A stretch of DNA of 7,416 nucleotides, taken from the NCBI GenBank assembly GCA_021323815.1, contig JAJPKG010000448.1, forward strand, positions 1 to 7,416. The letters run 5' to 3'. A model generated the notes under the pieces. The model had not been told where the DNA came from. It did no database searches and was given only the letters and a program-made list of their open reading frames with translations. Each line of letters opens with the position of its first letter. Within the stretch, counting starts at the first letter, position 1. Below are positions 1 to 5,098 of this stretch, piece after piece. A program made the translations under genes and the position numbers. This DNA is from Pseudomonadota bacterium. Its GTDB lineage: Bacteria > Chloroflexota > Ktedonobacteria > Ktedonobacterales > JACDGC01.

Positions 1-1
1 C

Positions 2-160
2 CCAGACGAAAAACTCTTCGGGAGAGTTTCATCCTTCCACGCAGTCGCCAATTGGCTCGTGATTCAAGATGATGCGCGCATCAATCACGGCCCAATTCCT
101 GTAAAAGGCTTTTGCCGCTTGCCATTCCTCTTGAAGATTGACACTATGGATCAATTATAG
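2..160 (+). CDS. possible 3' end of an unidentified gene, cut by the window edge
   Basis: One plus-strand frame is open from the first bases of the window for 52 codons and ends at a TAG at 158-160. It would encode a C-terminus ending in LLKIDTMDQL, with an earlier stretch ARINHGPIPVKGFCRLPF. I do not recognise the family. Support is weak: a 52-codon open stretch is not rare by chance, third-position GC is only about 50%, and the overall base composition is lower in GC than in the genes that follow. The opposite strand also has a short open frame here (see the rejected items). The sequence upstream of the window would decide whether this is a real gene end or intergenic DNA. Confidence 0.25.
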   Translation, partial: PDEKLFGRVSSFHAVANWLVIQDDARINHGPIPVKGFCRLPFLLKIDTMDQL

Positions 161-265
161 CAAACTAAGAGAGGTGCCGTAAGCAGATGGCTGCTACTCG
201 TGAAGTAGACGAAGTGTACAGGGCATTCCATATAACATCATCTCACCAGACGAGGGAAACAACCT
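161..265 (+). promoter_or_regulatory. leader region of the epimerase gene
   Basis: This AT-richer stretch lies before the epimerase start. A TTGACA occurs at 138-143, but no convincing -10 box stands 16-18 bases after it, so I do not claim a promoter. A ribosome binding site GAGGGA at 252-257, 8 bases before the ATG at 266, is clear and fixes the start. A minus-strand TATAAT is present at 154-159 without a good -35. No hairpin terminator is evident. Confidence 0.35.
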
Positions 266-688
266 ATGCCGGTTGCAGGCTTGCGGCGGGTAGATCACAT
301 CGCCATTGCCGTGCGCGAGATCGACGCCGCGCTGACATTCTATCGCGACACCCTGGGCATCATGCCGAGCGTGGTGGAAGATGTACCGACCGAGGGCGTG
401 CGCATCGCCTTTCTGCCGCTGGGCGGGCCGGACGGGACGAAGATCGAGCTGATTCAGCCGCTGGATCCGGCGAACAGCATCGGGCGTTTTCTGGAAAAGC
501 ACGGCGAAGGCCAGCACCACATCTGCCTGGAAGTGGACGACATCGACGCCGCGCTGGCTCACTTGCAGGCCGAGGGCGCGCCGGTGCTGGACTCTTCTCC
601 GCGCATCTCCGCTGAGGGCCGCGCCATCTTCATCCATCCCAAAGGCGCGCATGGGGTGTTGATTGAACTGGTGCAGCGCGAAGGATAA
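266..688 (+). CDS. mce: methylmalonyl-CoA epimerase (VOC superfamily)
   Basis: This 140-residue protein matches the usual length of methylmalonyl-CoA epimerase, which interconverts the (2S) and (2R) forms of methylmalonyl-CoA. That cytosolic step links propionyl-CoA carboxylation to the B12-dependent mutase. Two copies of the VOC (glyoxalase-like) half-module are visible. The first starts with VDHIAIAVREIDAAL (residues 9-23), and the second with QHHICLEVDDIDAAL (83-97). Likely metal ligands are His11, Glu61 (KIELIQP), His85 and Glu134 (VLIELVQ), at the positions expected for this fold. The ending HPKGAHGVLIELVQ is typical of the epimerase. The ATG at 266 follows GAGGGA by 8 bases. No mutase or carboxylase gene lies in the window, so the pathway is inferred from the family. 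Another VOC-fold lyase or dioxygenase is possible but less likely. The gene converges on the peptidase gene with 8 bases between the stop codons. Confidence 0.88.
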   Translation: MPVAGLRRVDHIAIAVREIDAALTFYRDTLGIMPSVVEDVPTEGVRIAFLPLGGPDGTKIELIQPLDPANSIGRFLEKHGEGQHHICLEVDDIDAALAHLQAEGAPVLDSSPRISAEGRAIFIHPKGAHGVLIELVQREG

Positions 689-696
689 GCCGCTTT

Positions 697-1596
697 CTAT
701 CCGCGCCCTTCGACTTTGTTCAAGAAGGCGTTGACGGTGGCCATGAAGAGTTCCGGTTGCTCCACGCTGGCCATGTGCGAGCACCCTTTCATCAGCACCC
801 ATTCCGCGTTGGGGATGCCATCGGCGACAATCTGCATGGTTGCCGGTGTAACCTCATCATCTTCGCCTGAAATGATCAGCGTCGGCACGCGGATCTCGCC
901 CAGCCGATCCGCAATGCTCCACGTCCTGAGCGTGCCGATGACGTGAAACTCGCTGGGGCCGTTCATGGTGTGATAGACTTCGGGATCACGTGCCAGTTGG
1001 TCGAAGGTGGCCTTGACGAAATCAGGATATTCCACCTTGCAGACATGGCGCTGATAGAAGACCTGCGCCGCCTCTTCATATTCTGGGGAATCAGTGGTGC
1101 TGGCATCTTCATGTTTCTGCAAGGTTGCCTGAATCTCCGGCGGCAGCAGAGAGCGCAGGCGATTCACTTCCGCCACCCAGCGGGGGATATCCGCCGGGCC
1201 ACTGTTGTTGATGATGCTGAGCAAGCCGGCGGGCTGGGTGAGGGCATAGAGCATCGCCAGCATGCCGCCCCACGAATTGCCGAAGACATGAACGCGCTCC
1301 AAGCCGAGCGCCTGGCGCACCGCGCCGACCTCTTCCACGAACAATTCCGGCGTCCACATCGCGGGGTTGTGGGGATGATCCGACAAGCCGCAGCCAAGCT
1401 GATCGTACAAGATGACGCGCCGGCCATCGCGCGCCAGCTCACTCAGGTTTTCCAGGTAATTATGCGCCGCGCCGGGGCCGCCGTGCAGCAGCAGCAACGG
1501 CGCGCGGCCCTCGGTGTCTGCGCCCACCACGCGATACCACGTGCGATAGCCCCGAAAGGGAACGTACCCTTCGGTGACGGGCAACGGTGCAGCCAT
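697..1596 (-). CDS. pip: proline iminopeptidase-like alpha/beta hydrolase (peptidase family S33)
   Basis: This 299-residue cytosolic hydrolase of the alpha/beta fold is predicted to release N-terminal proline or other residues from peptides or amides. The motif HGGPG (residues 38-42) forms the oxyanion region. GNSWGG (106-111) carries the nucleophile Ser108. The acid is Asp247 in GEDDEVTP, and the base is His274 in CSHMA. A helical cap lies roughly between residues 135 and 215. Length and motif order match the proline iminopeptidase / tricorn-factor F1 group. The start is set by AGGAGG at 1605-1610, 8 bases before the ATG. An open frame extends further upstream to 1881, but only inside the permease gene. 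It begins 29 bases after the permease stop, so it is probably the last gene of the EXLDI-ABC operon. Its true substrate is open, because S33 members also include amidases and lactone or ester hydrolases. Confidence 0.85.
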   Translation of the reverse strand: MAAPLPVTEGYVPFRGYRTWYRVVGADTEGRAPLLLLHGGPGAAHNYLENLSELARDGRRVILYDQLGCGLSDHPHNPAMWTPELFVEEVGAVRQALGLERVHVFGNSWGGMLAMLYALTQPAGLLSIINNSGPADIPRWVAEVNRLRSLLPPEIQATLQKHEDASTTDSPEYEEAAQVFYQRHVCKVEYPDFVKATFDQLARDPEVYHTMNGPSEFHVIGTLRTWSIADRLGEIRVPTLIISGEDDEVTPATMQIVADGIPNAEWVLMKGCSHMASVEQPELFMATVNAFLNKVEGRG

Positions 1597-1625
1597 GAAC
1601 AATTCCTCCTGTTGGGATGATGGAA

Positions 1626-2537
1626 TCAGCTTACCACGCGGCTGCGGAAGGTGCGCACGCCCAGGAAGAAGAACACCACGATGGTCACGCCCAGCCCCAG
1701 CAGAATCCATTGTGGCTCCATGGTGGGGATGGTGACGGTGCGGGTGAAAACCTGCCCATTGGCCACAAACGTGGTGGTGATGGGCGGCATGATGGTGGCG
1801 CGCAACCCCTCCGAGCCATAGGTCAGCGGATTGAAAAGCGTCACGATCTGGAACCACTTGATGGAACTGAGGCCGCTCCAATAGAAATACGTGCAGCCGG
1901 TGAAAAGCAGCGGCGTCAGGATCAGTGAGAACATCAGGCCGATCTGTTCGGGTTTGACGAGCGTGCCGATGGTGAGGCCGACGGTCGCGCCCGCCAGCGC
2001 CACCAGGATCAGCATGCCGATCATCTGCGGGATGAGATCGGTGCGCACGTGATAGCTACTGCCCAGAATCCACCAGCCCAGCGGGAAAATCACCGCGCCG
2101 CCGATGATGCCGCGCATGGCGGCGAAGAGGACTTTTTCCACCGCCACCAGGCTGATGGGCAGCGGCGCTTGCAGGCGATCATCGATCTCGCGGGCGAAAC
2201 CGAGATCCAGCACCAGCGGCAGCGTGACGCCCTGCAGCGCCGCCGTGAACGCCGTCAGGCCGACGATGCCGGGCAGCAGTGACACGGCAAAGAGCGGGCC
2301 GAAGCCGCCGGTGGTGGCTGTGCCGGAGCCGGTGTTGAGATTCGGAATGACCTTGCCGAAGATGAACAGGAAAAACAACGGCTGGATGAGCACCTGGAGC
2401 AAGAACGGGATGAACTCGCGCCATGTCACCCAGATGTCGCGCCCTAAAATAGCGGTGAAAGCCGTCCAGGCCAGGCGAGCGCGGCTGCGCTGCTTGCGCA
2501 CAGGCGCGGCTTGTGGTGTCATGTCGAAGGTTGCCAT
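1626..2537 (-). CDS. ABC-2 type transporter permease (DrrB/NodJ-like)
   Basis: This is a 303-residue integral membrane subunit of an ABC exporter. A short basic cytoplasmic N-terminus (VRKQRSRAR, residues 13-21) precedes about six hydrophobic segments, near residues 42-62, 80-106, 135-160, 168-192, 200-222 and 276-295. The segment REIDDRLQAPLPIS (116-129), after the second membrane segment, is the usual ABC-2 cytoplasmic loop likely to contact the ATPase. FNPLTYGSEGLR (235-246) is the conserved ABC-2 signature before the last membrane segment. Its start codon shares one base with the stop of the ATPase gene (TGATG, 2535-2539), so the two are almost certainly translationally coupled. Together they would form a homodimeric exporter of the daunorubicin-resistance or nodulation type. 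The exported compound cannot be read from the sequence. Confidence 0.92.
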   Translation of the reverse strand: MATFDMTPQAAPVRKQRSRARLAWTAFTAILGRDIWVTWREFIPFLLQVLIQPLFFLFIFGKVIPNLNTGSGTATTGGFGPLFAVSLLPGIVGLTAFTAALQGVTLPLVLDLGFAREIDDRLQAPLPISLVAVEKVLFAAMRGIIGGAVIFPLGWWILGSSYHVRTDLIPQMIGMLILVALAGATVGLTIGTLVKPEQIGLMFSLILTPLLFTGCTYFYWSGLSSIKWFQIVTLFNPLTYGSEGLRATIMPPITTTFVANGQVFTRTVTIPTMEPQWILLGLGVTIVVFFFLGVRTFRSRVVS

Positions 2538-3559
2538 CAGCGCAGATTCCTCCCCGTGAGAAAGATGAACACGTCTTCGAGGCTGGGCCGTGCCAGATGC
2601 AGATCGCGCAATTCGCCGCCGTTGGCCGCAATGGCTTGCAGCGCCGGGCCGGTGAGTTCGTTGGCATCCTGGCTATAAATGCGATAGCGCGTGATGCCGT
2701 CTTCCTCCTCTTCGCCCGCCCCCGGCGGCACCTGATCCACCTTCTCCGCACCGGGCAGCGCGCGCAGGGCATCCAGCACGCGATTCGTCGCCGCTCCGTT
2801 CCCTGCGCCGACGGTGACGAGTTCCGGCTGGGCTACGCGCAATTCCAGCGAGATGCCGCCGGGGATGAGCTTCTTCAATTCGGCGGGGGTATCCAGCGCC
2901 AGGATTTTGCCATGATCCATGATGGCGATGCGCTGGCAAAGTTGATCTGCCTCGGCCATATCATGGGTGGTCAGCAAAATCGTCAGCCCCTGCGCGTTCA
3001 TCTGCTGGATGCGCTCCCACAGAAAGAGGCGCGACTGCGGGTCCAGATTATTGGTCGGCTCATCCAGAAAGAGCACGTCGGGCGAGTGCATCAGCGCGCG
3101 AGCGATCATCAGGCGCTGGGCCATGCCGCCGGAATAGCGCGTCAGCTTCTCTTTGGCGCGGTCGCCCAGGCCCATCTCGTTCAGCAGGGCGGTGGCGCGG
3201 GCCTCGCGCTCTTTGCGCGGCACGCCGTGATACGCGGCGTGGAAGGTAAGAATCTCCTTGGCGCGCAGCGAGCGGTCCAGATTGCTCTGCTGGGGTACGA
3301 TGGCGATGCGCTGCTTGACGGTGATGGGATCGGCAACCACGTTGCTGCCCATGATGCGCGCCTGCCCGCTGGTGGGGATGACGCTGGTGGTGAGCACGCC
3401 GATGGTGGTGGTTTTGCCCGCGCCGTTGGGGCCGAGCAGGCCGAAGATTTCCCCGCGCTGCACGGCGAAACTGACGCCGTCAACGGCGTTGACCGGCGCT
3501 TTGGGATAGCGCTTCACGAGGTCGATGACCTCGATGGCGGCATCGGTCGGTTGTGCCAT
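2537..3559 (-). CDS. ABC transporter ATP-binding protein (DrrA-like)
   Basis: This 340-residue ATPase energises the adjacent permease. All the ABC motifs are intact: Walker A GPNGAGKTT (residues 43-51), Q-loop Gln90, signature YSGGMAQR (142-149), Walker B DVLFLDEP (161-168), D-loop NNLD (170-173) and switch His199. After the nucleotide-binding domain comes a C-terminal domain of about 105 residues (about 236-340) with an acidic insert GEEEED (282-287). It ends in PSLEDVFIFLTGR, the hallmark of DrrA-type drug or lipid exporters (DUF4162-like tail). The start is the ATG at 3557-3559, the first that gives a normal N-terminus. A modest AAGGG about 10 bases upstream serves as ribosome binding site, and the longer open frame only overlaps the EXLDI gene. 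The gene lies 22 bases downstream of the EXLDI stop and overlaps the permease start by one base. Confidence 0.94.
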   Translation of the reverse strand: MAQPTDAAIEVIDLVKRYPKAPVNAVDGVSFAVQRGEIFGLLGPNGAGKTTTIGVLTTSVIPTSGQARIMGSNVVADPITVKQRIAIVPQQSNLDRSLRAKEILTFHAAYHGVPRKEREARATALLNEMGLGDRAKEKLTRYSGGMAQRLMIARALMHSPDVLFLDEPTNNLDPQSRLFLWERIQQMNAQGLTILLTTHDMAEADQLCQRIAIMDHGKILALDTPAELKKLIPGGISLELRVAQPELVTVGAGNGAATNRVLDALRALPGAEKVDQVPPGAGEEEEDGITRYRIYSQDANELTGPALQAIAANGGELRDLHLARPSLEDVFIFLTGRNLR

Positions 3560-3581
3560 GTGTGCTGTTCCCTTCTTGGTA

Positions 3582-4169
3582 TCAGATGTCGAGATCTTCG
3601 ATGGCCTGACCGTCATGTTGCACGGCGGCAGCGACGACAGCAAACAGCGGATCGGGAATCTGGCCGCGCAGCTCATCCAGCGAGGAATAGACATCCAGCC
3701 GGAAGACGGGATGCCACCAATCGCCTTCATAACTGTCCCATCCGCTGGGTGGGCGTTCCGGTCGCGGTGGTTTGCTCAACCCCTGGGAAAGAAATTCGCC
3801 CATCGCGTTTTCCCATGCGCGCTCCCACGATCCCCAGTTGCGACGCGACCAATTGGGCGTCTCTTTGAGAGAGACCGCCAGATTCCCTTTGGCGGTGTGG
3901 TACACGCGATAGGTGAGCACGCGGCTGTGGTCCGCTGATGGGGTGACATATTTGCCCACCAGCCGTCCCTGAAACCGCTTCTGCACATACGCCCCGTGCG
4001 CTCCCACCTTGACGACGATCTCGCCGTTCTCGCGCATCTCTTCCGCTTCGACATAGCGGCGCAACGCGGTGGCGATGGCGGCGGAAAGATTTCCCCCTGC
4101 CAATTCTTGCGCTCGCTCGAAAAGCGGCAGATCGCCGTCCGAAACATAAATGGTTTTGTTCGGCATCAT
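3582..4169 (-). CDS. EXLDI family protein with ribbon-helix-helix-like N-terminus
   Basis: This 195-residue soluble protein ends in IEDLDI, a match to the nearly invariant C-terminal pentapeptide E-x-L-D-I that names the EXLDI family. The family's function is unknown, and from memory its members often sit beside ABC transporter genes, as here. Residues 4-43 (NKTIYVSDGDLPLFERAQEL, then GGNLSAAIATALRRYVEAEE) look like a ribbon-helix-helix DNA-binding unit: a beta strand, a helix, a short turn, then a helix. Residues 50-105 appear beta-rich, and 105-160 are Trp- and Pro-rich (WSRRNWGSWERAW, PPRPERPPSGWD). There is no signal peptide or membrane segment. AGGAGG at 4176-4181 stands 6 bases before the first ATG (4169) and 9 before the second (4166), so either start could be used. 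It is the first gene of the operon. I infer that it represses its own promoter at 4214-4243 in response to something linked to the exported compound. The family call is strong, the role is inference. Confidence 0.85.
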   Translation of the reverse strand: MMPNKTIYVSDGDLPLFERAQELAGGNLSAAIATALRRYVEAEEMRENGEIVVKVGAHGAYVQKRFQGRLVGKYVTPSADHSRVLTYRVYHTAKGNLAVSLKETPNWSRRNWGSWERAWENAMGEFLSQGLSKPPRPERPPSGWDSYEGDWWHPVFRLDVYSSLDELRGQIPDPLFAVVAAAVQHDGQAIEDLDI

Positions 4170-4207
4170 ACCAGCCCTCCTCAGTGATGCTTTCCTGCAA
4201 CCAATCC

Positions 4208-4236
4208 ACGTATACTATAGTACGTATATACGTATA
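4208..4236. repeat. operator-like repeats: three ACGTATA copies and a 14-bp palindrome
   Basis: ACGTATA occurs at 4208-4214, 4222-4228 and 4230-4236. The last two overlap a perfect 14-bp palindrome TACGTATATACGTA (4221-4234), and beside it lies a second perfect 10-bp palindrome TACTATAGTA (4213-4222). Such short, closely spaced direct and inverted repeats are typical operators of ribbon-helix-helix regulators. The 14-bp palindrome falls between the -35 and -10 boxes of the EXLDI promoter, where a bound protein would block RNA polymerase. That the EXLDI protein is the binder is inference. Confidence 0.6.
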
Positions 4237-4243
4237 GATGCAA
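4214..4243 (-). promoter_or_regulatory. promoter of the EXLDI-ABC-peptidase operon
   Basis: On the minus strand, TTGCAT (4238-4243) and TATAGT (4214-4219) are separated by 18 bases. This gives a good sigma70-type promoter with a predicted start near 4207 and a leader of about 38 bases before the EXLDI gene. The repeat cluster fills the spacer. It is divergent from the tRNA promoter, whose -35 box lies about 43 bases away. Confidence 0.6.
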
Positions 4244-4285
4244 GAGGCATCTGCCCCATTTCGCAAAAAAACCACCCGCAGGGCA

Positions 4286-4315
4286 TTGACAAGCGCTGAG
4301 ATCATATGCTATACT
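4286..4315 (+). promoter_or_regulatory. strong sigma70-type promoter of tRNA-Asp
   Basis: A perfect -35 box TTGACA (4286-4291) and a -10 box TATACT (4310-4315) are 18 bases apart. TGC directly before the -10 box adds an extended -10 element. Transcription would begin near 4322, giving a 5' leader of about 18 bases to be removed from the tRNA precursor by RNase P. Confidence 0.8.
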
Positions 4316-4339
4316 GGGCTTGCTGTGGTGAACAGCCCT

Positions 4340-4416
4340 GGTCCTGTGGTGTAGCGGCCTAACATGCCTCCCTGTCACGGAGGAGACCGCCGGTTCGAAT
4401 CCGGTCAGGACCGCCA
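4340..4416 (+). tRNA. tRNA-Asp (anticodon GTC), CCA encoded
   Basis: A complete cloverleaf is readable. The acceptor stem pairs GGTCCTG (4340-4346) with CAGGACC (4406-4412), followed by discriminator G4413 and a genomically encoded CCA (4414-4416). The D stem pairs 4349-4352 with 4362-4365. The anticodon stem CCTCC/GGAGG (4367-4371 / 4379-4383) encloses the loop CTGTCAC with anticodon GTC at 4374-4376. The T arm has loop TTCGAAT (4394-4400) and a 5-bp stem containing one G-T pair. It reads the Asp codons GAC and GAU. G34-U35 is the substrate pattern for queuosine insertion, and the Q-modified form is the substrate of GluQRS, whose gene starts about 1.6 kb downstream on the opposite strand. 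It is transcribed alone between its own promoter and terminator. Confidence 0.97.
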
Positions 4417-4423
4417 CAAAGTG

Positions 4424-4463
4424 CGAGTGCACATGTCATTACCAACATGTGCACTCGTTTTTT
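4424..4463 (+). terminator. rho-independent terminator after tRNA-Asp
   Basis: A perfect 13-bp stem pairs 4424-4436 (CGAGTGCACATGT) with 4445-4457 around the 8-base loop CATTACCA, followed at once by six T (4458-4463). It starts 8 bases after the tRNA CCA. The T tract overlaps the stop codon (4462-4464) of the convergent alkyltransferase-like gene. On the minus strand no T tract follows the hairpin, so it is a one-way terminator, although the same hairpin would form at the 3' end of the opposing transcript. Confidence 0.93.
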
Positions 4464-4923
4464 ATGTCTGCACTCTGAATGGCGAGGCGATGTCGTGGCG
4501 CAACAGATGCAGCAAGCGCGGCCCTGGCGTGATGCCCGTTGCGTCGGCTTCCGCGAACAGTGCCGCGCGCTCAGCTTCGCTCAGCGCTTTCAGCGGCTCC
4601 CAGCCATACTTTTTCAGATCAACGCGCCCATCCTCCAGAAACGCTATGCCGTCGTCTGCCAACCGCTGGCGCATGGCATCGGGCGCGTCGAAGGCCCAAC
4701 TGCCGCTCAACTCGCCCTTGCTGTTCAGCACGCGCTGCGCCGGCACGCCGGGCGGTGCCTCATTCATCATCCAGCCCACCATGCGCGCCCCGCGTGGATA
4801 TCCAAGCGCCTGCGCCAGCCAACCATATGTTGTGACGCGCCCGGCGGGGCATGCCCGCACCAGCGCGAAGCAGCGCGCCATCAGCTTCGCCGCCTCTTCC
4901 TCAGTGATGCCGCCTTCCGCCAT
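4462..4923 (-). CDS. alkyltransferase-like protein (MGMT family, no acceptor cysteine)
   Basis: This 153-residue protein has the DNA-binding domain of O6-alkylguanine-DNA alkyltransferases. PAGRVTTYGWLAQALGYP (residues 26-43) carries the expected base-flipping Tyr33. GARMVGWMM (45-53) holds Arg47 in the place of the arginine finger. The acceptor motif PCHRV is replaced by PAQRV (61-65), and RVLNSKGELS follows as in the family. Without the cysteine it cannot take up the alkyl group. Related ATL proteins bind O6-alkylguanine lesions and flag them for nucleotide excision repair, so that role is inferred. Residues after about 112 form a C-terminal extension of unknown role. Two starts are possible. 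ATG 4923 (MAEGGITEEE) has AGGGGGA 7 bases upstream, and ATG 4947 (MQHQGEAS, 8 residues longer) has AGGGGA about 6 bases upstream. The longer open frame to 5043 has no such support. It follows gluQRS in the same direction. Confidence 0.85.
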   Translation of the reverse strand: MAEGGITEEEAAKLMARCFALVRACPAGRVTTYGWLAQALGYPRGARMVGWMMNEAPPGVPAQRVLNSKGELSGSWAFDAPDAMRQRLADDGIAFLEDGRVDLKKYGWEPLKALSEAERAALFAEADATGITPGPRLLHLLRHDIASPFRVQT

Positions 4924-4947
4924 TGATGCTTCCCCCTGATGCTGCAT

Positions 4948-5098
4948 TTGTGATCCCCTTTGCCGCCGGCTTTCCACATACCCCAGGCACGCGCCGGCAG
5001 GCAAACCCTGCCGCTGCATGAGATTTTTCCCGATGCGCTGCATCCTCTATCTTTCTTTTTCGGGCAATGATTTCCGGCGGCGACGCATCCCGCATCGC
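4948..5098. other. gap between gluQRS and the alkyltransferase-like gene
   Basis: These 151 bases hold no convincing gene. A 6-bp hairpin, GGCAGG paired with CCTGCC (4996-5012), is present without a T tract in the minus direction, so I do not call it a terminator. I saw no clear minus-strand promoter. The alkyltransferase-like gene may therefore be read through from gluQRS, but this is uncertain. Confidence 0.4.

Noticed and set aside
29..156. Short minus-strand frame (about 40 codons) whose TGA overlaps an ATG opening MKLSRRVFRLG at the window edge
   Set aside because: The ATGA overlap is suggestive of coupled genes and a TATAAT lies upstream at 154-159, but there is no ribosome binding site or recognisable protein, and only 11 codons of the second frame are visible.
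138..167. TTGACA at 138-143 as the epimerase promoter
   Set aside because: No acceptable -10 box is found at a spacing of 16-18 bases, so the promoter call is not supported.
1597..1881. N-terminal extension of the iminopeptidase to 394 residues
   Set aside because: The extra part overlaps the permease gene and is His-rich nonsense. AGGAGG 8 bases before the ATG at 1596 and the family length fix the shorter start.
2513..3868. 451-codon open frame on the plus strand
   Set aside because: It lies opposite the ATPase gene and parts of its neighbours, which have complete, recognisable motifs. The antisense protein has no family features and reflects the codon bias of GC-rich genes.
4340..4463. 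tRNA-Asp locus as an integration (attachment) site
   Set aside because: tRNA genes are frequent integration targets, but there is no integrase gene and no second copy of the tRNA 3' end in the window.
4996..5012. Hairpin GGCAGG/CCTGCC as a terminator for gluQRS
   Set aside because: No T tract follows on the minus strand, and the stem is only 6 bp.
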